Source: Eisenbergiella tayi
GTDB lineage: Bacteria; Bacillota; Clostridia; Lachnospirales; Lachnospiraceae
Direction: 5' to 3'
Length of the DNA stretch: 64,000 bases
Assembly: GCF_001881565.1 (NCBI RefSeq)
Contig: NZ_MPDJ01000010.1
Span: forward strand, 62,001 to 126,000
Below are positions 44,459 to 52,993 of this stretch, piece after piece. The translations under genes were made by a program, and so were the position numbers. Within the stretch, counting starts at the first letter, position 1. Every line of letters begins with the position of its first letter. A model generated the notes under the pieces. That model searched no databases, had not been told where the DNA came from, and saw nothing but the letters and a program-made list of their open reading frames with translations.

Positions 44459-44487
44459 TTGACTTTCGCGCTTTAAAGTGCTATATT
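44459..44487 (+). promoter_or_regulatory. aroF promoter
   Basis: TTGACT (44459-44464), 17-bp spacer, TATATT (44482-44487). It begins 10 bp after the right end of inverted-repeat copy 2, the same arrangement as at the ABC-F gene. Confidence 0.75.
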
Positions 44488-44529
44488 AATATCTGCATCA
44501 GGAATACGTAAAAGGAAAGGAACGAACCA

Positions 44530-45546
44530 ATGATTATTGTAATGAAACCACAGGCCGCTGAATCCAGCATCACGGCGATAAAGGAATATATTGAAAGCAG
44601 TGGGCTGAATGCCCATCTTTCCCAGGGTACCGAGGTTACCATCATCGGCGTCGTAGGGGACAAAAGCCGCCTGTCTACTGAAAATCTGATAAGCTTCAAG
44701 GATGTTGACCGCATTGTTCCCGTGACGGAAACCTACAAACTTGCAAACCGCAAGTTCCATCCCGATCCCACTACGGTCAAGGCAGGCCCTGCCTCCATCG
44801 GGCCTGACAATATGACCATTATGGCAGGCCCCTGCGCTGTGGAAACCGAGGATCAGCTGATGCTTATTGCGAAGGCAGTCAAGGCATCGGGAGCCACGAT
44901 ACTGCGCGGCGGAGCCTACAAGCCCAGAACCTCTCCCTACTCTTTCCAGGGGCTGGAGGAAGAAGGGCTCCGTTATATGCAGGAGGCCGGAAAGGAAACC
45001 GGTCTGGCTACCATCTGCGAGGTAGTGAGCCGGGAAGCCATTGAAGCCGCCGTAAAATATGTGGATATGATACAGATCGGCGCACGGAACATGCAGAATT
45101 TCATTCTTCTTAAGGAAGCGGGACGTTCCGGCCTTCCCGTACTGCTGAAAAGAGGGCTCAGCGCAACGATCGAGGAATGGCTGAACGCGGCCGAGTACAT
45201 CATTGCCGAAGGCAATCCCAATGTGGTATTATGTGAACGAGGGATACGTACCTTTGAAACCTCCACCCGCAATACCCTGGATTTAAGCGCCGTTCCGGTA
45301 TTAAAGGAAAGAACCCATCTTCCTGTCATAGTGGATCCGTCCCATGCCACCGGTGTTTACAAATATGTGGCCCCTCTGGCCAAGGCTGCTGTGGCCTGCG
45401 GCGCAGACGGACTGATGATAGAGGTACATAACGACCCGGCCCATGCCCTTTCCGACGGCCCGCAGTCTCTCACCTTTGAAAAATTCGAAAAGCTGACCGG
45501 GGAGCTTGCCCCTTATATCAGTCTCGCCGGCCGCAGTTTCAAATAA
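44530..45546 (+). CDS. aroF: 3-deoxy-7-phosphoheptulonate synthase (DAHP synthase, type I beta)
   Basis: First step of the shikimate pathway: joins phosphoenolpyruvate and erythrose 4-phosphate. The 338-residue protein has an N-terminal ferredoxin-like regulatory domain of about 75 residues (MIIVMKPQAAESSITAI). The barrel follows, with IMAGPCAVET, GGAYKPRTSPYSFQG, IGARNMQNF and VDPSHATGVY. The N-terminal extension in this subclass usually gives feedback control by tyrosine or related products. AAGGAACG lies before the ATG. tyrA follows after 12 bp, so the two are an operon for tyrosine synthesis. Confidence 0.96.
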   Translation: MIIVMKPQAAESSITAIKEYIESSGLNAHLSQGTEVTIIGVVGDKSRLSTENLISFKDVDRIVPVTETYKLANRKFHPDPTTVKAGPASIGPDNMTIMAGPCAVETEDQLMLIAKAVKASGATILRGGAYKPRTSPYSFQGLEEEGLRYMQEAGKETGLATICEVVSREAIEAAVKYVDMIQIGARNMQNFILLKEAGRSGLPVLLKRGLSATIEEWLNAAEYIIAEGNPNVVLCERGIRTFETSTRNTLDLSAVPVLKERTHLPVIVDPSHATGVYKYVAPLAKAAVACGADGLMIEVHNDPAHALSDGPQSLTFEKFEKLTGELAPYISLAGRSFK

Positions 45547-45558
45547 AAGGAGCAACCT

Positions 45559-46689
45559 ATGGAACAACTTACTTTTTCCTTTTTCGGGCTTGGGCTGATC
45601 GGCGGTTCCATTGCCAGAGCCATCAGGGCTTCCCATCCGGACTGTTTTATCCGCGCCTGTGATACGGACAGTTCAACGCTCAGGCTCGCTTTAGAGGAAG
45701 GCGTCATTGATGAAGCGTCGGAACGTATCGATGAAGAAAACGGAATGACCTTTACGGATTGTGACTTTCTATTCTTATGTGCCCCGGTCTCCCAGAATGA
45801 CAGCAATCTGCGTCTGATACGTAAATTTCTGTTATCGGAAGGGCGCACTCATTCCAACTGCATCCTCACAGATGTGGGCAGTGTAAAGAGCACTATCCAT
45901 GCCAGTATAGAAGAACTGGGGCTGACCTCCTGTTTTATCGGCGGACATCCCATGGCCGGGAGCGAACGGATCGGGTTCCAGAATTCCAAGGCATCTTTAT
46001 TGGAAAACGCCTATTATATCCTTACCCCCACTCCGGATGTTTCCGGGGAACAGGCGGAACGGTATGCCGCGCTGGTAAAGGCGATGGGGGCAATCCCCCT
46101 GATCCTGGACTATCGGCAGCATGATTATGTGACCGCCGCCATAAGCCATCTGCCCCATGTCATTGCCTCCTCCCTTGTGAATCTGGTAAAGGCCAGCGAT
46201 AATGAGGACGGCATCATGAAGCTGGTGGCTGCAGGAGGATTTAAGGATATTACCCGGATCGCCTCTTCTTCCACCGTCATGTGGCAGCAGATCTGCCTGA
46301 CGAATAAAGAGAACATTTCACAGCTTCTGGAACGCTATATCAGTTCTCTCGAAAAGGTTAAGGATGAAATCGACAGAAGCGATGCGGCGCAGCTGTACCA
46401 TTTTTTTGATACCGCAAGAAGCTATCGGGATTCCTTCATTGATGCTTCCAGCGGTCCTATCAAGAGGGTCTACACCATCAATGTGGAAATTCCGGACGAA
46501 GCCGGCTCCCTGGCTTCCGTGGCCACTTTGCTGGCGCTGAATCATATCAGCATTAAAAATATCGGAATTGTCCATAACAGGGAATCGGAAGACGGTGTTC
46601 TGCGCATCGAATTTTATGAGGAAGCCTCAATTGAAAAAGCGGAAAAGCTGCTGGGCAGCAGAGGCTATATGGTTTTCCTGAAAAAATAA
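45559..46689 (+). CDS. tyrA: Prephenate dehydrogenase with ACT domain
   Basis: Oxidises prephenate to 4-hydroxyphenylpyruvate using NAD. The Rossmann motif GLGLIGGSIARAI is at residue 10. The catalytic His region is GGHPMAGSERIGF, and a helical dimer domain follows. The last 80 residues form an ACT domain (INVEIPDEAGSLASVATLL) for feedback by tyrosine. 376 residues fits the TyrA-ACT form of Firmicutes. AAAGGAG precedes the ATG. It is cotranscribed with aroF and ends before a bidirectional terminator. Confidence 0.95.
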   Translation: MEQLTFSFFGLGLIGGSIARAIRASHPDCFIRACDTDSSTLRLALEEGVIDEASERIDEENGMTFTDCDFLFLCAPVSQNDSNLRLIRKFLLSEGRTHSNCILTDVGSVKSTIHASIEELGLTSCFIGGHPMAGSERIGFQNSKASLLENAYYILTPTPDVSGEQAERYAALVKAMGAIPLILDYRQHDYVTAAISHLPHVIASSLVNLVKASDNEDGIMKLVAAGGFKDITRIASSSTVMWQQICLTNKENISQLLERYISSLEKVKDEIDRSDAAQLYHFFDTARSYRDSFIDASSGPIKRVYTINVEIPDEAGSLASVATLLALNHISIKNIGIVHNRESEDGVLRIEFYEEASIEKAEKLLGSRGYMVFLKK

Positions 46690-46702
46690 TACTGCCTTTC
46701 AT

Positions 46703-46738
46703 AAAAAGTGCCGGCTTTTGAATGAGCCGGCGCTTTTT
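46703..46738. terminator. Bidirectional terminator between tyrA and manC-manA
   Basis: GCCGGCT (46710-46716) pairs with AGCCGGC (46725-46731), flanked by AAAAAG and CTTTTT, so a T run follows the stem in both directions. The two genes converge here. Confidence 0.85.
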
Positions 46739-46739
46739 A

Positions 46740-49082
46740 TTATATATGGGTGATAATAAACTCCCCTTCTCCTTCAAGAAGGAATTTCTGTCCTCCGGCA
46801 GGGGTAAAAATACTGTCCCCGGCCTTTATATCCATTCTTTCCGTTCCTTCCTGGTTTTTCAGCACGGCATTTCCCCCTACACACAATAAGGAATAGAAGG
46901 AATTCCCGTCTTCCTCCAGGGAATAGGTGCCATGAAGCGTACAGCTGACACATTCAAAATATTTACACCTGCTCAGGATGCGAAGGAGCACATCCTCCGT
47001 TTCTATCGTTTCACTGTCAAACCGCTGTACTTCGTAACGGCTGTAATCCATGACCGCCAGAGCTTTCTCCATATGAAGCTCCCGATAATTTCCATACTTA
47101 TCCTTACGGTTATAATCATATAACCGGTACGTACAGTTGGAGCTTTGCTGGATTTCACAGATCAGGCTGCCTTTCCCGATCGCATGAACCGTGCCGGCCG
47201 GAATGAAAAAGGCATCTCCCTGCTTAATGGGGATACGGTTGAGCAGGGAAAGAATGGTATTCTCTTCCACCGCCTTCTCTACCTCTTCCCTGGTCACATC
47301 CCGCTTAAAGCCACAGTATATACAGGAATCCGGATCACACTGCAGAATATACCACATCTCATTTTTTCCGTACTCATTCTCCTTTTCCAGGGCGTACGAA
47401 TCATCCGGATGCACCTGGACAGACAGATTTTCTTTTGCATCAATTAGCTTGACCAGAAGCGGAAAACGCTCCAGCGGCTGACATTTCCAGCCCCATTTCT
47501 CTTTTCCGATCCGATCCAGATATTCGGAGAAAAGAAGTCCCTTGTGCCGTCCGGAAGCCACGATGCTCTGTCCCTCCTTATGCGCAGACAGCTCCCAGCT
47601 CTCAGCAATGATTTCATAATCACATTTTTTGCCGTATATATCACGAAGCCTGGTGCCGCCCCAGAGATAGTCCTTAAAAGCAGGCAGCAGACGGACAAAA
47701 GGCTCGACCTGATAACCAAGCTCCGCTTCCGATAAGTCCCGGCTGCGTATGGAAATCAAATCCCTTTCCTCTACCATCGTACCTGTGGAAATCTCCATAA
47801 AAACAAGAGGCTCATTCCCGATATTAGAAATCTGGTGGGCGGTATTTTCAGGCACCTCAATGCTGTCATTTGCCCCATACTCCCTTTCGCTTCCTTTCAG
47901 GATTATTCTGGCTCTGCCGCATACAATAATCCAGTGCTCGGTACGGTGTGCATGCTGATGGGCATAAATAGTCTTTCCCTCCGTAACCACCACCTTACGG
48001 ACAACATATCTGGGATTTACATTCAGGAGCTCATAAGTCCCCCACGGCTTATAAATAATCCTTCCCTGATCAAAGTAATGCTGTTCCTCCGGATTTTCCT
48101 TCATAATACCCTTAAGCTTCTCAGACTCCCCCGTCCTGCCTACATAAACGGCGTCCTCTGTATTGATTATCGTGATATTCTCCAGATTATTGGCCACCAC
48201 AAGCTGACGGTCACTCTGATTCAGCACAGTGGTATTGGTGCTTTCATACACGATCTGATTCCGTTCATCCCTCTGAATCCCTGTCATGGACAGATCCTCC
48301 AGACTGCCGATATCCTGCCACCGGAAGGAGCTGTGAATCACCTTTCCCCTGCCTGTCTTTTCAAACACACTTTTTTCTATGGGAACTGCCTGGATCCCCT
48401 CAAGGACCTCCGAAGGATAATACGTGTGCCTGCCTTTTACCTTACGCATATAAAAAGCGGCTTCACAGGAATTATAAAGCCATGGATAAAATTTCCTGAT
48501 TTCCTGTACGAGAGTCCCTACCCGAAATAGAAACATTCCGCTGTTGATCAGATAATCCCCCGCCTCAAAATAAGAGGCTGCCGTGGCCGCGTCCGGCTTC
48601 TCTATAAAAGAAAGTACCTCCTCATCATGGCACCGGATATACCCGAACCGGGTTTCGGGTTTGCGGATATCCATCCCGAAGGTGACAAGCCAGCCGTCCC
48701 TTGCCAGCTCTGCCGCACGTGTGACATCGTCTTTATAGGTAGGCCCTTCAATCAGATGATCGCTTGCAACAACAAACATCAGCTCAGACAAAGGGAACTG
48801 AAGACAGGAAAGCACGATGGCCGCCGTAGTTTTTCTCCCGACCTCCTCCAGCACAAGCCTGTAGGTAATACCCTGGAAGGCCTTCATCTGGTTTTCCACG
48901 ATAAACTGATATTCTTTATTAGTAACTATGATAAACTCATCGCAATAGGGAATATTCCTGGCAATCGTCTCCTGAAAAATGGAATGATCCTTCTGGATGC
49001 TGATAAACTGCTTCGGATAATTTTTCCTGGACAACGGCCAAAGCCTGTCGCCTCTTCCTCCTGCCAGTACAAGACATTTCAT
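46740..49082 (-). CDS. Fused mannose-1-phosphate guanylyltransferase / mannose-6-phosphate isomerase
   Basis: 780 residues combining three parts. The N-terminal nucleotidyltransferase has CLVLAGGRGDRLWPLSRKNY and IEKPDAATA. Then comes a ManC-type cupin region, with YKPWGTYELLNVN and AHQHAHRTEHWIIV (about residues 345-450). The C-terminal half is a class I ManA-type isomerase (FKDYLWGGTRLRDIYGKK, NLSVQVHPDDSYA, GTVHAIGKGSLICEIQQSS). It could therefore take fructose 6-phosphate toward GDP-mannose, apart from the phosphomannomutase step. A zinc site in the last domain is intact (HPDD, H of GTVHAIG). The ATG at 49082 is favoured over the GTG at 49088 because AGGAG is 10 nt ahead. GDP-mannose probably feeds the surface polysaccharide genes to the right. 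Confidence 0.9.
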   Translation of the reverse strand: MKCLVLAGGRGDRLWPLSRKNYPKQFISIQKDHSIFQETIARNIPYCDEFIIVTNKEYQFIVENQMKAFQGITYRLVLEEVGRKTTAAIVLSCLQFPLSELMFVVASDHLIEGPTYKDDVTRAAELARDGWLVTFGMDIRKPETRFGYIRCHDEEVLSFIEKPDAATAASYFEAGDYLINSGMFLFRVGTLVQEIRKFYPWLYNSCEAAFYMRKVKGRHTYYPSEVLEGIQAVPIEKSVFEKTGRGKVIHSSFRWQDIGSLEDLSMTGIQRDERNQIVYESTNTTVLNQSDRQLVVANNLENITIINTEDAVYVGRTGESEKLKGIMKENPEEQHYFDQGRIIYKPWGTYELLNVNPRYVVRKVVVTEGKTIYAHQHAHRTEHWIIVCGRARIILKGSEREYGANDSIEVPENTAHQISNIGNEPLVFMEISTGTMVEERDLISIRSRDLSEAELGYQVEPFVRLLPAFKDYLWGGTRLRDIYGKKCDYEIIAESWELSAHKEGQSIVASGRHKGLLFSEYLDRIGKEKWGWKCQPLERFPLLVKLIDAKENLSVQVHPDDSYALEKENEYGKNEMWYILQCDPDSCIYCGFKRDVTREEVEKAVEENTILSLLNRIPIKQGDAFFIPAGTVHAIGKGSLICEIQQSSNCTYRLYDYNRKDKYGNYRELHMEKALAVMDYSRYEVQRFDSETIETEDVLLRILSRCKYFECVSCTLHGTYSLEEDGNSFYSLLCVGGNAVLKNQEGTERMDIKAGDSIFTPAGGQKFLLEGEGEFIITHI

Positions 49083-49188
49083 ATGCACCTTGCTCCTGTA
49101 TCTTCTTTATAAAAATATGCGTTAAAATCCCTGTGAAATAGTTTGTCCGCATATCTAATACTATAGCCGAAACCGGAGGATTTCACAA

Positions 49189-49219
49189 GAAAAAAGAACG
49201 GTACATGCCGTTCTTTTTT
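49189..49219. terminator. Terminator downstream of the XRE regulator gene
   Basis: GAACGG (49196-49201) and CCGTTC (49208-49213) with flanking A6 and T6 form an almost symmetric hairpin. It lies 45 bp past the XRE stop and upstream of manC-manA. Confidence 0.8.
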
Positions 49220-49263
49220 ACGCGTGCCCAACGGGCACTCATTCCATCTTCAGTTGTCTTTTC

Positions 49264-49530
49264 CTATCCGTTTTTCTTTGTGGCTCCCAGCTTACGGGAC
49301 TTGTCAGCGCCAAGGTAGTCTTTTTCTTTTGAACGTCCCAACAGATAATCCGCTGATACATTATAGTAGTCACAAAGCAACGGGATAAACCTAACCGGCA
49401 TCGCATTCTGCCCTCGTTCATATCTGGAATAGACTCTCTGGTCAATATTCAGGTATTCGGCCACCTCCCTCTGCTTTACATCGTTGTCCTCTCTTAAGCC
49501 ACGCATAATAACTACATAATCCATCATCAT
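49264..49530 (-). CDS. XRE-family helix-turn-helix regulator
   Basis: 88 residues from the ATG at 49530 (three ATGs in a row; AAGGTG is 3-9 nt upstream). The frame extends to a TTG at 49557 without a site. The HTH covers VKQREVAEYLNIDQRVYSRYERGQ, given by its key parts KQREVAEYLN and YSRYERGQ. The end LCDYYNVSADYLLGR is the classic Cro/CI family ending. A short basic tail follows. There is no sensor domain. Its targets are unknown; the 22-bp palindrome at 49688-49709 is a candidate. Confidence 0.85.
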   Translation of the reverse strand: MMMDYVVIMRGLREDNDVKQREVAEYLNIDQRVYSRYERGQNAMPVRFIPLLCDYYNVSADYLLGRSKEKDYLGADKSRKLGATKKNG

Positions 49531-49975
49531 TTGCACCTTACTTCCAAAATTTACCAAACTTCGTTTTTTTCAGTTTAGCATATTCCATAAGCAAGAATTG
49601 CTTTTTCCACTGAACTGTAGTAGTATTTTAGCGTACTTTTTCCATGATGACTAGAAACGATAGGATTGGATATATTGAATAGCAAAAGATGTGCCATATA
49701 TGGCACATCCGACAATACCCACCGGGTCAATCCGTTAATCTGCACAAAAAAAATGAATATCCATTACTGTATAAACCTTAATCCAAATAGGCAAGGGTTA
49801 AAATACCTTTTCTCCTATTCCCCGAAAAATCGGTATATTCCTAAATAACCAGATAATTCTACGATTAAATCATTTTTTCTTATCTTTTCTCATTCGCTCC
49901 GATTACAGACCTCCGGCCCGAAATTAGTACTATTATATCGATAACTTAAAGGAATGAAAGCTTCCCTTTTTCCGC
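49531..49975. other. AT-rich intergenic region
   Basis: About 445 bp with no supported gene. Short frames here have no ribosome binding site or family resemblance. The only clear structure is the perfect palindrome at 49688-49709, listed separately. Confidence 0.6.
49688..49709. promoter_or_regulatory. Perfect 22-bp palindrome, candidate operator
   Basis: GATGTGCCATA (49688-49698) is followed directly by its exact reverse complement (49699-49709). It lies 158 bp upstream of the XRE start. No promoter hexamers are obvious next to it. A dimeric regulator site is the simplest reading. Confidence 0.5.
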
Positions 49976-50016
49976 AAAAAAATGCCCGGTTTCCGATGTT
50001 CAGGAATCCGGGCATT
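49976..50016 (-). terminator. Intrinsic terminator of the secreted-protein gene
   Basis: AATGCCCGG (49981-49989) pairs with CCGGGCATT (50008-50016); a T run follows on the minus strand (49982-49976). It lies 55 bp after the stop at 50071. Confidence 0.8.
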
Positions 50017-50070
50017 TTGAAACCACACAAGTCGATTTTAGAAAATAATTTTAGTGCTTGTCCAGAACTA

Positions 50071-50769
50071 TCAGGTTCTGGGAGATGTTGTTGCCGGAAC
50101 ATCTTCCATATGAGCTCCTTTGGCTACAACAAAAGTTACATTTACAGCGCCGCCGAATGCAGGAAGTGCAACAGCAACCGCACCGTTCTTAATAACAACG
50201 GGTACGGCAACCCATGTACCATCTGCTCTCTGGTATAATGCCTGAAGAGTTTCCCCTTCACCCAGAGCAGCTGCTCCGAGAATATCTGACAGCGCAAACG
50301 CTGCAGATACGGAACCATTCTGTGCAACAGCTTCGCCGGAAGCGGTCTGCAGGCCAATTACCATGTTGTTAACAACATTCAAATTGCCATTAGCGTCTGT
50401 CAGAGACAGTCCGCTTCTTCCGGTAAAGTTAACTACCTGCATTTTGCTGGAAGCCAGTGCTGCTGCTAAAGATGCTGCAGAAGCCTGTGCCTGTTCAGCG
50501 GAAGCAGGTGCGATAACCATTGCTACAGCAGACGGATCCACAACCTGACCGCTTGCGGTCTTGAATGTGGTTCCGGGAAGGACTGCAGACTTATCGCTGG
50601 AAACACTTACAGCCTGTGTGGTAACAGTATTATTGGTACCAACAGAAGGGCTTACAACGACCTGTGCTACAGGCTCCTTCTGGATGGACGGACTGGGAGC
50701 CGCCATCGCAGTCATGCCCATAGAGCATGCGAGAATTGCTGAAAGAACAATTGCCATTTTCTTTTTCAT
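50071..50769 (-). CDS. Secreted protein of unknown function
   Basis: 232 residues from ATG 50769 (MKKKMAIVLSAILACSMGMT), with GGGGG about 10 nt upstream. A signal peptide ends at AMAAPS. The mature part is rich in Ala, Val, Ser and Thr. It has a Ser/Thr-rich linker and an alanine-rich helix (SAEQAQASAASLAAALASSK). A beta-rich C-terminal domain follows, with GNLNVVNNMVIGLQTASGE and QRADGTWVAVPVVIKNG. No cell-wall anchor or lipobox is present. I do not recognise the family. It is followed by its own terminator and separated from the LCP gene upstream by 97 bp. Confidence 0.7.
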   Translation of the reverse strand: MKKKMAIVLSAILACSMGMTAMAAPSPSIQKEPVAQVVVSPSVGTNNTVTTQAVSVSSDKSAVLPGTTFKTASGQVVDPSAVAMVIAPASAEQAQASAASLAAALASSKMQVVNFTGRSGLSLTDANGNLNVVNNMVIGLQTASGEAVAQNGSVSAAFALSDILGAAALGEGETLQALYQRADGTWVAVPVVIKNGAVAVALPAFGGAVNVTFVVAKGAHMEDVPATTSPRT

Positions 50770-50866
50770 GTCAATCATCCCCCTTTCTTATAGTGTGTGT
50801 GGCTTCTTTATATCAACGGCCGGTTGCCCGTCCGCTAATACCATATTCAGGCTGTCAAAAACAGCG

Positions 50867-51988
50867 TTATGGCGTTACTTCATCATAAAAGACCTGAAGT
50901 ATCAATTCGTACAGAGCCGTGTCATCCTGGTAAAATTCCTCAAAAATTTCTCCCATCTCCACGTGCCCTTCCATCGTATATATGTCATTCTGGTCAAAAC
51001 TATAGGATAAAGCCTGTCCTGCCAGATAAACTGCTTCGTCTGCGGATATATCCGTTACCATATAAGGAGAAACCTGTGTGTACAGCTTCAGCGGCAGAGT
51101 CATATCCTGCTTCATCGCTGTCTTTGCCTGCCCGATAAATCCCTGCAGATATTCTTTCTGACGGGACAGACGGGCTTCCGCACTCTGCGCCTCCCTGGTA
51201 TCACGGTATTTTATGTATACATAGGCTTCTTCACCCTCCAAATGGACACGGTCTCCCGGCTTCCATTCGGAACCATACCACCTGCCGCCAATCTTCATAC
51301 CTCCCTTGGCCACAGATTCCGGTATTGTGACTTCCACCCCGCCTACCGCATCATTGATTGTGCTTATGATACTCATATTCAGCGCGCAATAGCCATGAAT
51401 GGGCAGGCCATAGAATAAATTGGAAACAGCCTCCACCGTATTCTCACAGCTTTCTTCCAGCCCTTCCCCATAAGCGTGGGCAAGCGCTATCTGCGCGACC
51501 TCTTTCCCCGCATAAAGCCCGTTGGGGTCATAGGTTTTAATTTCTGTCATCGTATCCCGGTTAATACCGATTACGCTGATTTTTTTATCCTCCGGATCCA
51601 ATACGGCCAGGAACAGGGCATCAGCCTGACCGCCTCTGTATAAATCAGAAGAGGCCTTCACCTCTCCGGTTTTATCAATTCCCATACATAAAAAGGTCAG
51701 AATATCCTTTTTATAGGCATATGTCTTCCCATTATAGCGAAGCGTACCCGCTTCCAATGCTTTTCCTGCATCATTCTCCGATACGGAAAAATCCTGCATC
51801 TGTTCCGGGACAGCCTCCTGTTTTTGAGCGAAGGCGCTCCGGCCATGACTGTCCATCCAAAAATACCCGATTACCAGCAAAAGAAGAAATAAAAGTATCA
51901 CCGACAGCAGAACCGCTGAAAATATCCCAAGTTTTTGAGCCGCAGACCGCCTTTTCTTCTTCCTTCTCCTCTTTCTCTTCTGTTCCAT
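50867..51988 (-). CDS. LytR-CpsA-Psr (LCP) family protein, first copy
   Basis: 373 residues: a very basic cytoplasmic start (KRKRRRKKKRRSAAQK), one membrane helix (GIFSAVLLSVILLFLLLLVIGYF), then an outside LCP domain. The family residues are seen in GQADALFLAVLDPEDKKI, GINRDTMTEI and KYRDTREAQSAEARLSRQ. LCP enzymes transfer polyprenyl-phosphate-linked glycopolymers to peptidoglycan. The distal parts (YTMEGHVEMGEIFEEFYQDD) are shared with the second copy at 52994, so the two are paralogues. It follows the sortase-like gene by 21 bp. Confidence 0.9.
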   Translation of the reverse strand: MEQKRKRRRKKKRRSAAQKLGIFSAVLLSVILLFLLLLVIGYFWMDSHGRSAFAQKQEAVPEQMQDFSVSENDAGKALEAGTLRYNGKTYAYKKDILTFLCMGIDKTGEVKASSDLYRGGQADALFLAVLDPEDKKISVIGINRDTMTEIKTYDPNGLYAGKEVAQIALAHAYGEGLEESCENTVEAVSNLFYGLPIHGYCALNMSIISTINDAVGGVEVTIPESVAKGGMKIGGRWYGSEWKPGDRVHLEGEEAYVYIKYRDTREAQSAEARLSRQKEYLQGFIGQAKTAMKQDMTLPLKLYTQVSPYMVTDISADEAVYLAGQALSYSFDQNDIYTMEGHVEMGEIFEEFYQDDTALYELILQVFYDEVTP

Positions 51989-52009
51989 CCATCATCCGCC
52001 TTTCAGGGC

Positions 52010-52753
52010 CTATTCTGACACAAGCACAGCCTGTACCAGATAACGCTTATCATCTTCTCCTGTCACCCCTGTGGATAAGGTAATGATCTTATCCTCCGCC
52101 GTTACTTCCACGGAATCATCTATAAAAGCATCCATCGCCCGGATTGCAAAAATATCCTCCAGATATGTGGAATAAATCGTTTTATCCCAGAAATCATAGG
52201 TTGCAATCAAATGACGGTCATCGTAGGTGTATGCCGCAAATATCTGATAAATAAACACCTTGTCTTCCGTACTGATCTTTACTTCCCTGTGGGAATCAAA
52301 AAAATCCCTGTCCTTATATTGATGAAGCCTGCCGAACCGCTCTTCCCTGTTGCGTCCGTAAATTACGGTATTGGGATCTCCAAAATCCTTATTGTTGTAA
52401 TATTCCGTATAAATGCAGCCATTCTCATCCTCATCCCCATATATGTTATGGCTCAGATAAAAGTACTCGTCCTCTGCAGGCTGCAGGATGGGAAAGCTGA
52501 TATCCGTACCGGTAATTTCAAGCCATGCATAGGCTTCTGCGTTTATCGCCTGAAGCGCCTGAATATCCGCCGTGCCGTCTTCCTTAAGGAATTCTGCTGC
52601 TGATGGTTCCGTCTGTTCTTCTGCCTGTACATCAGACTGTGTCTCCCCCTGCTCTTCCCCTTTGCTGCCGCAGCCAATCAGAAGAATGGCGAACATAAGC
52701 AAAATATAAAGTGAGGAACTGTGAAGCAGGGATTTATGTTTTTTTTGTTTCAT
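52010..52753 (-). CDS. Sortase-B-like lipoprotein lacking catalytic His and Cys
   Basis: 247 residues from ATG 52753 (MKQKKHKSLLHSSSLYILL; AAGGA upstream). A lipobox LIGC places the lipidated Cys at residue 28. The rest aligns with class B sortases: AWLEITGTDISFPILQ, YYNNKDFGDPNTVIYGRN, RLHQYKDRDFFDSH, EDKIITLSTGVTGEDD. In active sortases the corresponding positions read YGHN and LSTC. Here they are YGRN (codon CGC) and LSTG (codon GGG), so both catalytic side chains are gone while the Arg-containing end (KRYLVQAVLV) remains. The gene is intact and sits between two LCP genes. It probably acts as a binding or scaffold protein outside the membrane, not as a transpeptidase (inference). Confidence 0.85.
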   Translation of the reverse strand: MKQKKHKSLLHSSSLYILLMFAILLIGCGSKGEEQGETQSDVQAEEQTEPSAAEFLKEDGTADIQALQAINAEAYAWLEITGTDISFPILQPAEDEYFYLSHNIYGDEDENGCIYTEYYNNKDFGDPNTVIYGRNREERFGRLHQYKDRDFFDSHREVKISTEDKVFIYQIFAAYTYDDRHLIATYDFWDKTIYSTYLEDIFAIRAMDAFIDDSVEVTAEDKIITLSTGVTGEDDKRYLVQAVLVSE

Positions 52754-52993
52754 TTTCTTTTCCTTCTGTTGATTTTCATAGTTTGGCATAACCTGTCCGG
52801 AACATGCCGGCCCCGGGAAGCATACAGAGCACATAAAGATAACACTTTTGATGCGAAACGCTTTACGCCGGCTGCTGCAGAATCCCTCCGGCCCATAACC
52901 GGAAACGGAACCTGCCTGTATATGGAAACAGGCTGCCTCCCCTCTTAATGATTCTTGTATGACTTCCCTTATTAACGCCAGAGGCGGTAACAG

